Shown here: one piece after another, positions 22,011 through 33,699 of the stretch
Layout: every line of letters starts with the position of its first letter
Position numbering within the stretch: position 1 is the stretch's first letter
Assembly (NCBI RefSeq): GCF_027943255.1
Contig: NC_072893.1
Location: forward strand, 18,436,001 to 18,500,000
Origin: Anastrepha obliqua
Taxonomy: Eukaryota; Arthropoda; Insecta; Diptera; Tephritidae
Length of the DNA stretch: 64,000 nt
Direction: 5' to 3'
Notes under the pieces: model-generated
What the model saw: the letters and a program-made list of their open reading frames with translations, nothing else
The model's database searches: none
Told to the model about the DNA's origin: nothing
Made by a program: the position numbers and the translations under genes

Positions 22011-22859
22011 AAAATTTGGTCGGTGTCAAATATAGAGTTCGACACTTTCCATTTCATCATCTTTGCGGCCATTAGGCTCAAATACACTAGAAACCTAGAA
22101 ACTTCCAATTACAGGCGCGCAACCAAGCAACGGGATTAAGCAAAAAATTACATTACAGGTCGTCGGTCGCTATAGCACAACAAAAACTAAACTAGCCGTG
22201 GCATAAGACTTCATTCAAATTACCCCATAGGCCTCGTTTGCAACTTTGCAATCGTTGGGTGCACTTTTTTATGACTTTATGGCTCTTTCTCCAACATTGA
22301 CTTCATTTCAAGTGACTGATTGGTTACTTAACATAAATTAGGGGCATCATTAAGTCCAAAAGAAAGTAATGAAGGAATGTCAAAACCTCGTCACGAGCTG
22401 AAACAGTCGTCAAACTTCTTCAGGAATTGGTTCATAGCTTAACTTATGTAGTTACAAAAACTACTTCGTAATAAACGCGAATATAACATTTTTCAATTAT
22501 TTTCAAACGTCTTGAAGACCTGAACAAAGACTTATGATGATCTGCACACTCTTTGCAGAGTAACTGGAGTAACTCCTGAGGTGATACGGATTTTTACGCT
22601 TCAGTATTTTTTCCCCCCTCATTCCGATCGGTGTGAGCTGAAGCTACGCTATTAACAAGGTGAGAGAGCCTCTTCACGTTTTTGTCTACTGATGCAACAG
22701 GTTTCTGCGTCCAGGTTCCAATCCTGTGGGCGTATGCAGATTTTACGTCTTGGTATCCACTCCTTCCACTGCGTTCATAGGCGGTTAAGAAGGAAATGAA
22801 ACATCGGAAATGTGCAATAGTCCGATACTTACAAATTATTGTCTTGCCTTCTGGTTTTT

Positions 22860-23800
22860 TTACTGTAGTGAGTGATTGACTCAATCGTCTGCATCTGGCG
22901 TCGGTCTGTTTGAAATGGTTCATCTCCACCGACAAGCTGCTTCTACTGATGCAGCCGTCGTTGTTGCTGCTGAAGTTGCAAATGAAGAAGCGATGTGAGC
23001 GAATTTCCCGACGAAGTGCCAATCAAATGACGAAAGAACAGAAAATATCTGACCGTAGCACCCGTCCCATAATGAAAAGTTATCTCAAAGTCAAGCTTTA
23101 AAAGATCCAAAAGACGCATGATTTCACACCAAAGCAAGAACAAATAAGACTTGAGAGAGTGAAGAAGTTGCTTTGCTTGGCCGAAAGTGGTCAATTTCCG
23201 AATATTGTGTTTTCTGATGACAAAATTTTTCAAATTGAGCAATTCGTAAACTCCCAAAGCGATAGAGTTTATTTGGCCGAGCGTTCATAAGAGAATTTGA
23301 GTTATCGATTCGTCACCAGGAGGCAGCATCCGCCACAGAAAAGTTTGGGCCACTGTAACCGCCGATGGGCGCTCTCCAATCGTTTTCATCGAGGCTGGCG
23401 TCAAGGTAAAGGCAAAATGGTATCGGGAAAGTATTCTGAAGGTTGCTTTGAAGCCGTGGGCAGACAAACATTTTGGTGGCAGACCATGGACGTTTCAAGA
23501 GGACTCGGCAACGTCTCACAAAGCTCGAGTGAACCAAGAAAGACTAAAAAACAACGTTCCGAACTTCATAACGACCACACAATGGCTTTCAAATTCACCA
23601 GACGCGAATCCGATGGCTTATTCTCTTTGGGCCATTTTGGAGAGCAAGGTCCGAACTAAAAGATTCACCATTCTCGAGGTGCTGAGAAAAGTCATAGCCA
23701 GTACAATGTTAACCACGCCATCGAAACTGTTACAAACTTCCTTCCAGTAGAACGGCAGCCAAGATATATCGCTAGCAGTGACCTTATGTAAGTGGTCAAA
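22860..23800 (+). mobile_element. maT-type (DD37D) mariner relic
   Basis: Plus-strand transposase remnants across frames. HTH/linker region (22980-23110); IVFSDDKIFQIEQFVNSQ (about 23205-23260, first Asp intact); KPWADKHFGGRPWTFQEDSA (about 23450-23510, second Asp intact); SNSPDANPMAYSLWAILESK (about 23590-23650). There are 37 residues between the second Asp and the third catalytic position, which defines the maT/DD37D group, but that position is Ala (MAY instead of MDY/LDY). Also broken by stops. Confidence 0.75.
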
Positions 23801-23839
23801 CAAGAGCTACGGCCACGGTAGGATACTAACTGGCATTTC

Positions 23840-24870
23840 ATAGCTTCCTAGATTGGTGGACTATGCACTCCCGCATACGATTGCCATCACAATTTTCACA
23901 ACCCTCCTACCTTCAAGGGAAAAGTGGGAACGGTACGATGTGAGACAGGGCGAGTTCATCCATGTATACACAGATAGCTAAAACCTCGAGGGTAGGGTGG
24001 ACGAATGTGAATATTCCGAAAATCTGGAGATCTGCTTCAGTTTTCGGCTCACCGACTACTGCAGTGTGTTTGAGGCTGAACCGATGGCCGCGCGATGTGA
24101 TATCTGGAGATCATATCTACATTTTCACTGATAGTCAGGCGGCGCTAAAGTCCCTCACAATCCAGTCGAAAACCTTGGATGTAGTCATGAAATGCTGAGT
24201 CATTTTACCCAAAAGTAACATGAGTTCCTAGCCGTTGCCACATTGAGGGGAACTGCAGGGCCTGCAAGAACTAGCGAGGCCTTGCACCAAGTTGAATGAT
24301 AAGTATGTACACAGAAAATGGCATAGGCATATCTTTACAAACATGTAAGCTACCTATCTTTAAAGAAATTGCAAGAGCAGCGAACGAAAGATGAAGTACT
24401 GAAACCACTTGCAGAATCACCCGACTATTGTGGCCAACTTTCAATGCTAAACGTACAGAATCTCTGTTTCGCCAAAATATGTCATACAGTCTTAGCTCAC
24501 GGATTTCCGTTATAACGGTGCGCTTCCTAATAGACAGACGCGTCCAGAAGATGGGCCAGCAAACACATGACTTCCACAGAACTTGTCTAGATGAAAAAGA
24601 GGACGAGACGATCTCGTATCTTCTGCGCCATTCTCTTACTCTTTTCAGGCGTAGAATCACCATTTTAGGTAGATAATTTCTTAGTGAGTTGACAGATCTC
24701 AGTAATGTGGAAATCAGGGATCTTCTAAAATCTTTGAAAAGTTCACACTGATTTTAGGAGAGATAGTGAGTAACTGCTGCAACCGAACCTAACCTACTAT
24801 ACTGTACATTTAACTACACTCTACTGAAGTTTGGACAGATCTCTCCATCCGCAAACTGGAGTTTGAGGGT
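23840..24870 (+). mobile_element. RNase-H LINE family A, 3' part, copy 1
   Basis: RNase H remnants VYTDS (about 23961), SVFEAE (about 24067) and IYIFTDSQAALKSL (24117-24160). Then the end of ORF2: LWPTFNAKRTESLF (24427-24470), a QTHDFHRTCLDEKEDETISY knuckle (24560-24620) and DLLKSLKSSH (24720-24750). The 3'UTR runs through CCTACTATACTGTACATTTA to about 24870. Stops break it. The minus-strand copy at 38.85-40.03 kb shares the 3'UTR. Confidence 0.7.
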
Positions 24871-25860
24871 CGTGCCAGGGCAATCTCTCCAAATAGGCAG
24901 AATTGGAGCAAAGGAAAATCTGCACCGCAGCTGGTACCTCTGTCTGCACTGATGGCTCCAAGATGGAATCAAGAGTCGGGGCAGAAATTTTATCTAAATC
25001 AACCAATTTATCTTTAAACTACCGAATACTGCTAGTGTTTTTCAAGCAGAAGTCTTTGCGATCCTGCAGGCATGCAAAATGCTTAGGGAACGCGAAAGCG
25101 AGGGAGATATTAACATTTCTTCCGATAGCCAAGCCGCGATCAAGGCTCTGACGACACCGTGGTGCAGATCCAAACTAGACAACTCCTGTAAGGAGGAGAT
25201 CAAATATCGTGGGTGTGCAGTTAACATTTCTCTGACATGGGTTCCTAGACATAGAAGGAAATGAAATTGCTGATGAGCTTGCTTGAAAGCGGTCACGAAA
25301 GTGATTCCAGAGGTCTCCCACCCAGTCATCGGCATCCCCCTGACTGTTGGCAAAGCGGAATTCCTCAATTTATTTCTCAGGAAAGCGCAGAACCTTTGGA
25401 GCTGCGTTTCTTTGTGAGCTATTTCGAAAACCATTTGGCCCCTGTACAATAGACGGAAGACTCAGAAAGCGCTGGGGACTCCACACCATTCAATTTCCTA
25501 ACTCGTAGGTGTATTTATGGGTCACGGGACGATCGGCACACATGCGGAAAAGCTGGGGTTACCATTAAACCCCCATTGCAGAAGCTGTGGGGACCTTTTA
25601 GAAAAGAAGACTGTTGAGCACTTTCTCTGTAAATGTGCGGGTTTGGCAACTAGACGATTAAGGTCACTGGGTGTTCCTTTCTTCGACAGCCTGGGGCAGT
25701 GCATCAACCTAAATCCTATCAATCTTCTCCATTTCATCAACAGCTCTGGCCGGCTGTAGGTAGCAGTCTGTTGGAGGCCTCTTAAGGGTATCAAAACATG
25801 GCTTTAGTGCTACTTGGAGAGCACCAGCGTGGTACTTCAGCCATTTCACCTACCTATGGA
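24870..25860 (+). mobile_element. RNase-H LINE family B, 3' part
   Basis: RNase H: SVCTDGSKMESRVGAEI (24945-24995), INISSDSQAAIKAL (25111-25152), LTWVPRHR (25231-25255) with the expected G-N-E-I-A-D-E-L following in the next frame. Cys/His knuckle CRSCGDLLEKKTVEHFLCKC at 25579-25638. ORF ends near 25759; 3'UTR to about 25860. It directly follows LINE A, in the same orientation. Frameshifts present. Confidence 0.72.
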
Positions 25861-25899
25861 GCTAAACTTGAACATCGGTGCAAATATTTTTGAACAGAA

Positions 25900-27430
25900 A
25901 TTTTACTGAAAGTGGAACCTAAATTTTTTTTGGTTGAAAGAATGCTAAAAAATAAATTATTATATTATTATTATAAAGGAATCTATGAGAAGAGTTAGAT
26001 TTATTGTTTTTCAAAAATAATTTTCTTTTAAAAACTAAAAATCAGCTTATTTAATAATAATAAATTCGATTTTGAGCAAATATTTGCTGGCTTAAGTTCA
26101 TTTTTCCCGAAATTCAAATATTTCAGCAGTCAACAGTCACTTTAGTGCCAACTAAGTTATTCTTACTGTCCGTAGCATACCTTTTGAAGCCATTTGCGCA
26201 CCCGTTACTTGCATATGTGCACACACACATGCATGCATTTCATTTCTCTAACTTTTATTTCGCTTAAAAGCGCACTTTCAAACAAACAAAAAATCTAAAT
26301 CTGTAGGAAAAAATTACTTTCGCACTAAACGTTATCTTGTAAGTCGGTTATCCTGCGGCACCTCGCATCCATTCTTCGCCAGCCTTGCCGCGCAAGTAAT
26401 GCCTTTAAAATATATCACCATGTAATTTACATATTCATCTACTTAATATTAATTTCAGGCGCAGTAAATTTATGCTAATTTATAAGTAACCTTAATCACA
26501 TTTTTTTTTTTTGTTCCAACCGCCAGCCTTTCTTGCTCTACTTCTTTTTATGCCCTTGCAACGTATCGCGCATACGGGTGCATATGAATACAAACACACA
26601 CACACAGCGTGCACGGGTGCGCATGGGTGCCAGTTTTCGTCTCACACAACAGCCAACGCCTGGGTGACATTCACAGCCTTATAAGTTTCACAGCAGTATT
26701 TATTTTTTTATTTTTTTTTCACATGCAACAACACTTTCACCAACTTCACGCCTCACTTTGTAAGTGCAAGTATAGCAAGAACATACATACATACATACAT
26801 ATATTTATAAGAAAGAAAACTCCTATAAGGCCTACAATTGTAATAATGCTAATTTCCTTTTGAGTGATGTAAGGTGTCATTCCTTGGCAAATGAACTTGA
26901 AATTAATTCCTTTCAAGATTTAGAACAAAATATTTGTGTGATAAATTAGAAGCGTAGCAAATGTTGGTAAATTTGCATGTGACAAGAGGGTTGGCAGGCA
27001 TTCTGATTTGGGCCGACTTCGCACCGTTGGCATACCGACACACAGACATTCCACTTCATTGCATATATTTTATAAAATGACAAATATGGAGCGTTAAGGA
27101 TTAAGCGTAAATGTTACAAATAGCTTTTAAGTAAACGGAAAGAAAACGGTTACTTAATCTCATTGTCTCGAAATTGCTCAGGAAAGAAAGGCATTCATCA
27201 TCCCAAAACATGTGCGAGACCGAAGCTATTTGTAGCAGTCGCCGCTAATGAAATGGGAATTGGGATAGTGTAGAAGTTTATGATCGTGTGAAATTGAGAA
27301 TTTAGTTAAGCGCGAATACGTTCGTAATTCTTAACTGGCTTTTTGAAGTTTTTAGTATCGATTGAAACACCCATCGATGTCTTGCCTGGTCGGTGTGCTT
27401 TGCCACAAGATGAAGTCGGTATACGAACTA
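25900..27430. other. repeat-poor intergenic island 2
   Basis: No gene or transposon recognised. Contains (CA)n-like tracts (26220-26240, 26593-26605) and a CATA tract at 26782-26803. Candidate regulatory DNA. Confidence 0.35.
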
Positions 27431-27439
27431 GCAAGCCTC

Positions 27440-28185
27440 TTAAGGGGTAACACCACTGTACACGCGTAAAATAAACACGATTTTTAAAGAATTTTTTTGT
27501 ATAGAAGGAAAGGGGAAACAATCACTCTGATTTCGGAAGTTATTACTTATATACTAAAATACAAAACTACAAAGTTTGATCGAAAAATTTTACAAAATGG
27601 CGGCATTGGAGACATTTTTGTAATGTGGTTTCTCTTGAAGGAGCTCCGCGGCACGCAGCACAGAGGATGCAAATTTTAATCTGGAACAAAGAAACATTTT
27701 TTTTTCTTAATCTAGATAAGAATAGCTAGAGAAACACGTAGGAGATTTAAAAAATATTTATTTTTGTGGAATTAGCAAGCATTTGAAGGAAAAAACTCTA
27801 TTTTGGACTAAAAAAACGGCACTTAAATAATTATAACAATCGTTTAAATTAATCTATCGAAAATCCCCTACGCTCTTCTCTTAAGAAGGTTATTATACAG
27901 ACATAGTGAAAAACCTGATTAAAAATATTTAAAATTGTTTGAGTTATGCTGCGTGCCAATTTCAGAAAACGTGTTTTGAGAAAAACGCGTTTAAAGTTTG
28001 GAAATTTGGAGAAGTCGTTAGGTAGCAGTCACTAACGCTTGGTTAAAAGCTTAAAATATTTATGAAATAGACTTCGGTAACGTATAAAACTTTTTGTTCT
28101 GTATTTTAAAAGGTTCAAAGAATTGTTTAAGCTTATAAAAAAAAAATCAATTTTTTGAAATTTCTACAGTGGTGTTACCCCTTAA
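27440..28185. mobile_element. TTAA-bounded element E2, 738 bp
   Basis: TTAA at 27440-27443 and 28182-28185 with a perfect 17-bp inverted repeat GGGGTAACACCACTGTA. The internal core AAACGCGTTTAAAG at 27983-27996 is preceded by ACGTGTTTTGAG. A ~75-bp block around TTGTTTGAGTTATGCTGC (about 27938-27955) aligns with E4 in inverted orientation. Non-coding. Best-preserved member of the family here. Confidence 0.75.
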
Positions 28186-28559
28186 GATGGCTTCTAGTCA
28201 GTACCACGACCGTATCATGCACCAATTCAGAAGAAGTAGAGCTCAAATAAATAAATAGTAAAATGAGCGCATTTGAGTTTGAAGCGCTCTGTGAACATGA
28301 AACTAAATTATAGTAGGCATTTTTTCTTATAGTCGTCACCTCTCGACTGACAATGGAAAACCTTACACAGCGTTTGGTAAAAAATCATCTGGTTCCACCA
28401 CTTGAGAGTCAATATCCATTCGCACACCCCAAATTCGTAATGGACCCAATCCCAATACTTAATAAAGGACCAGGTGTTTCTAAATAAAGGATTTTCCAAT
28501 AAGATATAAGATAATATTTTGATATTAAAAAAAAATTGCTATTTTTTAACATACAATAA

Positions 28560-28925
28560 ATTATCAGATGTGTATTTCATTATAAAGAGGAAGGTATGCC
28601 GTTAATAGTGGAAAATAACATCAGGCAAATGACCACCACGACCACACTTACAGGACAATATCCTTTTCACGAAAATTTCCATAACCGAATTGCAAAGTGG
28701 CTGCCCTATGTCCTCGATAGCCTCAAGAATTCCATCTTTGAGGTCTTGAATCGACCCAAAGAAAAAAGTCACAAGGTGTTAAATCACAAGACATCGGTGG
28801 CCAATTGTGATCACCTCTTCGAGAGATAACACGGTCCGAAGACTTTTCCCATAAAAGATCAATGGTTTCGTTGCTTGTGTGGCACGTAGCGCCGCCTTGT
28901 TGAAAATAAACGGGTACCAACTTAT
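28560..28925 (-). mobile_element. rosa-like DD41D mariner, copy 2 fragment
   Basis: The minus strand encodes FQQGGATCHTSNETIDLL and then PPMSCDLTPCDFFLW. The second catalytic Asp is Gly (QQD became QQG); the third is intact. Exactly 41 residues separate the two positions, which places it in the DD41D group. Only the central and C-terminal part remains. Confidence 0.72.
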
Positions 28926-29269
28926 GTATGTCTGGGTGAAAAAGTAATGAACTTTTCTCTTGCGATAACCAATTTATTTACCCAGCTCTTTCAATCAAAC
29001 ATAGTTTATGGCAATGGTCACTCTTATGCGGTTCCCCAATCTACTTAGTTTTCATTCCTTAATTTTGGTAATTTAGATCTCTCTACTGGGAACATCCAAG
29101 ACTGATGTGCACGGCCTTTCGGAACTTCTCTTTAAGAAGTGTCCCATCATTTCAACTTCACTAAAAATTAGTTTTAATAATTCACTTACAGCCGGAATCT
29201 GCGAAATGTCTACTTATTTCTTCCAACCTGCATGGTTTCATAACAGGTAGCTTCACTGTTTCCAACCTG

Positions 29270-29425
29270 TCCGTTTTCAGTGAATGTTGTATTGAATCAT
29301 TTTCATGTTGGAATGGATGAGATCAAAGGCCTTGGAGTAATTTTTGACTCTAATTTTTCATTCTCAAGTAATATCAATGATATTATCTCAAAATCATTTT
29401 GCCCTTTGATAGACGTAACATTTCA
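29270..29425 (+). mobile_element. LINE reverse-transcriptase scrap
   Basis: Frame reads IKGLGVIFDSNFSFSSNIND, the conserved 'K-D-L-G-V-x-x-D' region downstream of the palm in jockey-like and related RTs. About 150 bp remain. Confidence 0.5.
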
Positions 29426-29479
29426 GCTGCTTTTCTTTTGCAACGCGGCGAGAACTTTACTAAGCTCCTACGCTTTTTA

Positions 29480-30420
29480 CCTCTTTGTTATTGAAGATAA
29501 CTCGTTCATATAATTTTCATATGGCTTAACATCGGGCGGAAAAGATGGTAATCGGTCGGTGCAAGGTGGAAGCTGAAGGACCTCCCGTTCGAGCTCTTGG
29601 GGTGCAGCTTTGACGACTTGTGCAACATGGGGCCTGGCGTTGTCGTAAAGGAATATGGTTTGACAATGTCGGTTCAGTCGAATTGTCTCATTCACGCGAT
29701 GTAGTTGGGCAATGGACAGCTCCATGTTGACAGTCGCATTTTGTTCGAGCACTCCCCAGTGCACCATACCCTCCCAGTCCCACCAAACACATATCATGAT
29801 TTTCTTTGGATCAAGATCCGGCTTGAGACTCGGCTTTGGAGTATCTCCTGGAGCCACCACTTCTTTCTTTGCTTCATATTGGTGTACAGACACAATATTT
29901 ATGACCGCACTTGGCTCGGTGGTGAGCGAGATGCTGAGAAGCAGTTTGAAGGCGACTTTCTTTGTTTTTTTCGTTTAGTTCGTGAGGCTCTTAGGTTCCC
30001 AAATTTTCGGTACATTTCAATGAATGAAGGTGATTGCGAATCGTTTTATGATCGCAGTTAATTTTTTCCGCAAATTCACTACTGGTTTGGCGACTGTTCT
30101 CCTTAAAATGAGATTTGATACGTTCTTCATCGAATTCAGAAGGCCTTCCGCTGCGGGACGAGTCATCGACGTCAAAGTCGTCATTCGCCATTTTTGAACT
30201 TTGCAAACCATTTCCGTGCTGTAGACTTATTTATGATCCCTCTTCATACAAGTCACAAATGTCCCGTGCTGCTTCGGCACCTTTTTGCCCTCGATGAAAA
30301 GCCAAGAAAAGCAGGTGTCGAAAATGTTGATTTTTGCTTCCTGGGTATTCCATTTCTAAGCCTCAAAACTAATAAAAAATTAAACAACTCAGAAATAAAA
30401 TTAATATAGTTTTGTAGAGC
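29480..30420 (-). mobile_element. mariner (DD34D) relic
   Basis: Minus strand. An N-terminal paired-like region (RDICDLYEEG near 30240) is followed by SGRPSEFDEERIKSHFKE and KINCDHKTIRNHLHSL (30010-30150). Then come MICVWWDWEGMVHWGVLEQN (29740-29800) and IFLYDNARPHVAQVVKA (about 29610-29660, second Asp intact). The YSPDLAP segment is lost through a 14-nt deletion relative to 35794-35836, so the third catalytic Asp is out of frame. Confidence 0.75.
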
Positions 30421-30774
30421 AGAAGGAGCTCTATCGAATGAATTCTTACCCTTTGACAAACAGTAAACAAATCATAGTAAAATAAAAGAAAATATAAAAA
30501 CGCTATGAACTTATTCCCCAACCCAATGCTGTACAAAGTGGCGAAAAATTAATCATCGAATCTAAAGATGTATAAATTTTGCAAATGGCGTCGTGTGTCA
30601 ATTATTTATATGTGACACTTGTGAACGAGACGACTGCAGTTTACAAAATAGACATACAAATGAAAATCTAAAGGTCTAAATGATCTATCACTTACAAAAA
30701 ATTTTTTTGTTTTGGTGAAAAAGTTATTCAAAACCGAAATTGGCTGGATTTGGATTACTAATATTTCCAAAACA

Positions 30775-31069
30775 AAATTCCAAAATTTTAAAATTTAGCC
30801 TTCCGTTGGACACCTTTTTTAAAACCTTGGGTTGGGCACCGGGGTCGGTCCTCTTTTCTGTCCTGTTCGAGGATCATTTTTGAAAGATTATATCCATAAA
30901 TCAATAGAAAACTAAATTTGAAGAAGCCAAATGGAAATTCAAGTCGTTTGCTATAATAAAAATATGTTAAATTCACGTCCAAAGTCGAAAAAGGCCAGAC
31001 TCGGGTGCCCAACTGAAGGTTTTAAAAAAGGTGTCCAACGGAGGGTTACATTTTAGAATTTTGGAATTT
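30775..31069. mobile_element. 295-bp foldback element with 69-bp arms
   Basis: Arms 30775-30843 and 31001-31069 are inverted copies with only a few mismatches. Both contain TCCGTTGGACACC, TTTTTTAAAACCTT and GTTGGGCACC. The 157-bp spacer is A/T-rich and non-coding. This is a long-TIR MITE or foldback element; no clear target duplication is seen. Confidence 0.75.
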
Positions 31070-31079
31070 CACTCACACA

Positions 31080-33690
31080 AATTTAGTGTTTAATTTTTAC
31101 GAACTCTGTAAGGACTTTACAACTCACTAAAGAATTTTATTTTTGCTTCAAACAGACTTTTATTACATCCCTGGCATTTGACTGCTTTCGAAGAGAACAA
31201 AGCCGCATCTGCTTCTAATAAAGTAGTCCAAATTATCGGGTGTCATCTTCACCATCTTCGCAACCCCCTCCGCAAACGCACAAACCCACTACCACCCCGA
31301 CAAAAGTGCTTTCTGCTCTGTCGCTGGCAATTTGCGAGCTGGTACTTTTATTTATCTGCTATAAAAATCAGATAATCGCATATCTAATATAATATTTAAT
31401 TTATGTCCAACTGCTACTGCCACCGTCAAAAGCACCGTTACTGCACGTACCACGAACTCCTCCAAACAAAACGCATTGCAACGGAAACAATGCATTTGAA
31501 TGGCATCAAATTCTAACTGCTCACGTCGCACAATGGCGGTGGCGGCGACCCAATGTCTTCTAAGACATACTCGTCTGTGGCTGCGTTAGCTGGCGATGTC
31601 TGCTGCTTGGCATGGCATATTTTGCCAGCAGACGATGTGCCAAACGCCGAACAATAGACACACAAACACAATACGCGCATAAGATTGCATCAGCAGCAGA
31701 CGGGGGAAAATACAGCTGCGAGCTGCGCTAAGCTGAGATGAAAAGATTTTCATTACACGCATATTCACGACTGCCGATAGAAGCAATCATTAGGCCATAG
31801 GGCCGGTGACAATAGACGCGAAGTGGTAACACGTTTTTGCAGTGCCAGTGGCAAGGCAAAAGTAATACACACAAAAATCAAAAATACAAACACAAAAATG
31901 AAGAAAAAAATTTAAATAAAAACACATAAAATTTTGCAGAAAAGTGGAAGATACAAATAAGAAATTAATGCAAAGTAATTTTTAAAAGTCCCATAGGGGG
32001 ATGGCAAGTTACAGCACACACACACGTGCGTGTGTGTGTCAGAATTCTTAGATACCAGCACAGGATCTCAAGACACCCTAAGCGCAACAAATGGTAATTT
32101 TTCACCCAAAAAGTGAGGAAGCAACAAACGTCGTACGCAGGACAATGCAAATGTCACGGCAGCTGATGTGTGAGTGTGTGCGTGTATTGAGCAAAAACGG
32201 TAGTTCCGAAGATGCGCCTTTGGCACGCAACAAATATCGCATTGACAGCCAGACGAACATACACAGACAACCGTTGGCTTGCAGTATTGGGTTTGCGTTA
32301 TGCGATTGAATTTTTCTTCTGTAACAAAAAAAAAGGAAAAAAAACAAAAAAATTACAAAAAAAAAATGAGAAATCGGAAAATATCGTAGAATTTTACCTT
32401 GATTGCATTTTTCTTTTTGTTTTTGCTTTTTCTCCTCCTCCTTTTCGTTGTGAGAGCGCAATGTGGGCGCCGCTCCGTGTTGTAGATTGCCTGTTTGTTT
32501 GTCGGCCTATCTCTCTGGCAACTGGCTGGCTGGCTGTCTGCTAATGCACCTTTGCTTTTGACTTGAGTCTAACTGTCTCGGTAAACAGTTATTTATGTTA
32601 TACCCATACACATGCACCCGCTCGCGTCAGCTGATCTTGTTACGCTTCTTACGGCAGGCCGGTGAAAATCTCAGCTTTGCTTCGCAGCTCCGTTATGCTT
32701 ATTATTTATGAAAAATTGTAATTCAACACGCCCCAAATATATTGAAAATTGAATCGAACAATCGCGAAATGGAATCGCTTTGAACAAAAAGCGGGAGAAA
32801 CAGAAGAAGCAGAAGAATACAAATACAAAAATTCTGATCGAGTTTTGTATTTCATTTCACGATCGATTGTCAAATGCCAATTTATTTCGAACGGTTGGGC
32901 TTATAGCAAATTATTTACCTACGTTTGTATGTACGTATTTACTTTTCCCATTTTCCTTTTCGCTGAGCGCTAAATTTACCGTTGCTGCTGATCTGCACTG
33001 CTCTATATTTGCCAATTGTTGAAGCAAACAGATTTGGCTGCGTTGAAATATTTTATTTGTTGTAAGGCTTAGCGCTTAGTGTCGTTTTATGCACGACAAA
33101 CACATGCACATATCCACATACACATGCACATACACACACACGTGCAAGTTCTGTATTATGAAGTATTTAGTTACAATCCTTTTTGCGTCGAAATGCGTCG
33201 AACGCTGTTGGGTGTAGCACAAAAGCCGCGCACCCTCACGGCAACTTGACGCATGGCGATCGACGTTTCGCATTGAAAGGGTGATTTTCCAATTGGATGT
33301 TGTTGTTTTTGGTATTCTTTTTATTTCTACAATTGAGTGTTGTTGTTGTAGGTTTTTTTATATTGTTTTTAATTCCACAGTCTTGGTACCGCTATTCAAC
33401 TATTCATGGGTGTACCAGCGGTATGGCTCTCGCAGACATGCAATTATTATTTTTTTATGATTTTCAAAATTTCAAATGAATATTCATAAATTGCGCACCA
33501 CTGATTATACTTCTATTGCGATCGCGTTGATATTCAATTTCCGTTTGCACTGTGGGCGCGGAGTTGGTCCAGGTGCTGTACGAATACTTGGCGCTGATGT
33601 GAGTAGATATATGTGTGTGTGTGTTTTTTTTATCCGAAGGGGAAATCTTTCATAGATACCGTCCGCATAGGCGGCATGCACGATTCATAC
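31080..33690. other. repeat-poor intergenic island 3
   Basis: The largest stretch free of recognised transposons (2.6 kb). Contains (CA)/(GT) tracts at 32017-32038, 33075-33140 and 33611-33625, and E-box matches such as CAGCTG at about 31713 and GCAGCTGATG near 32159. No gene recognised; short frames here look random. Candidate neural regulatory DNA by location only. Confidence 0.35.
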
Positions 33691-33699
33691 TGAACGCTA

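Noticed and set aside
22594..22860. Minus-strand 142-codon frame as a gene
   Set aside because: It overlaps the antisense of the maT transposase region and unassigned DNA and shows no domain of its own.
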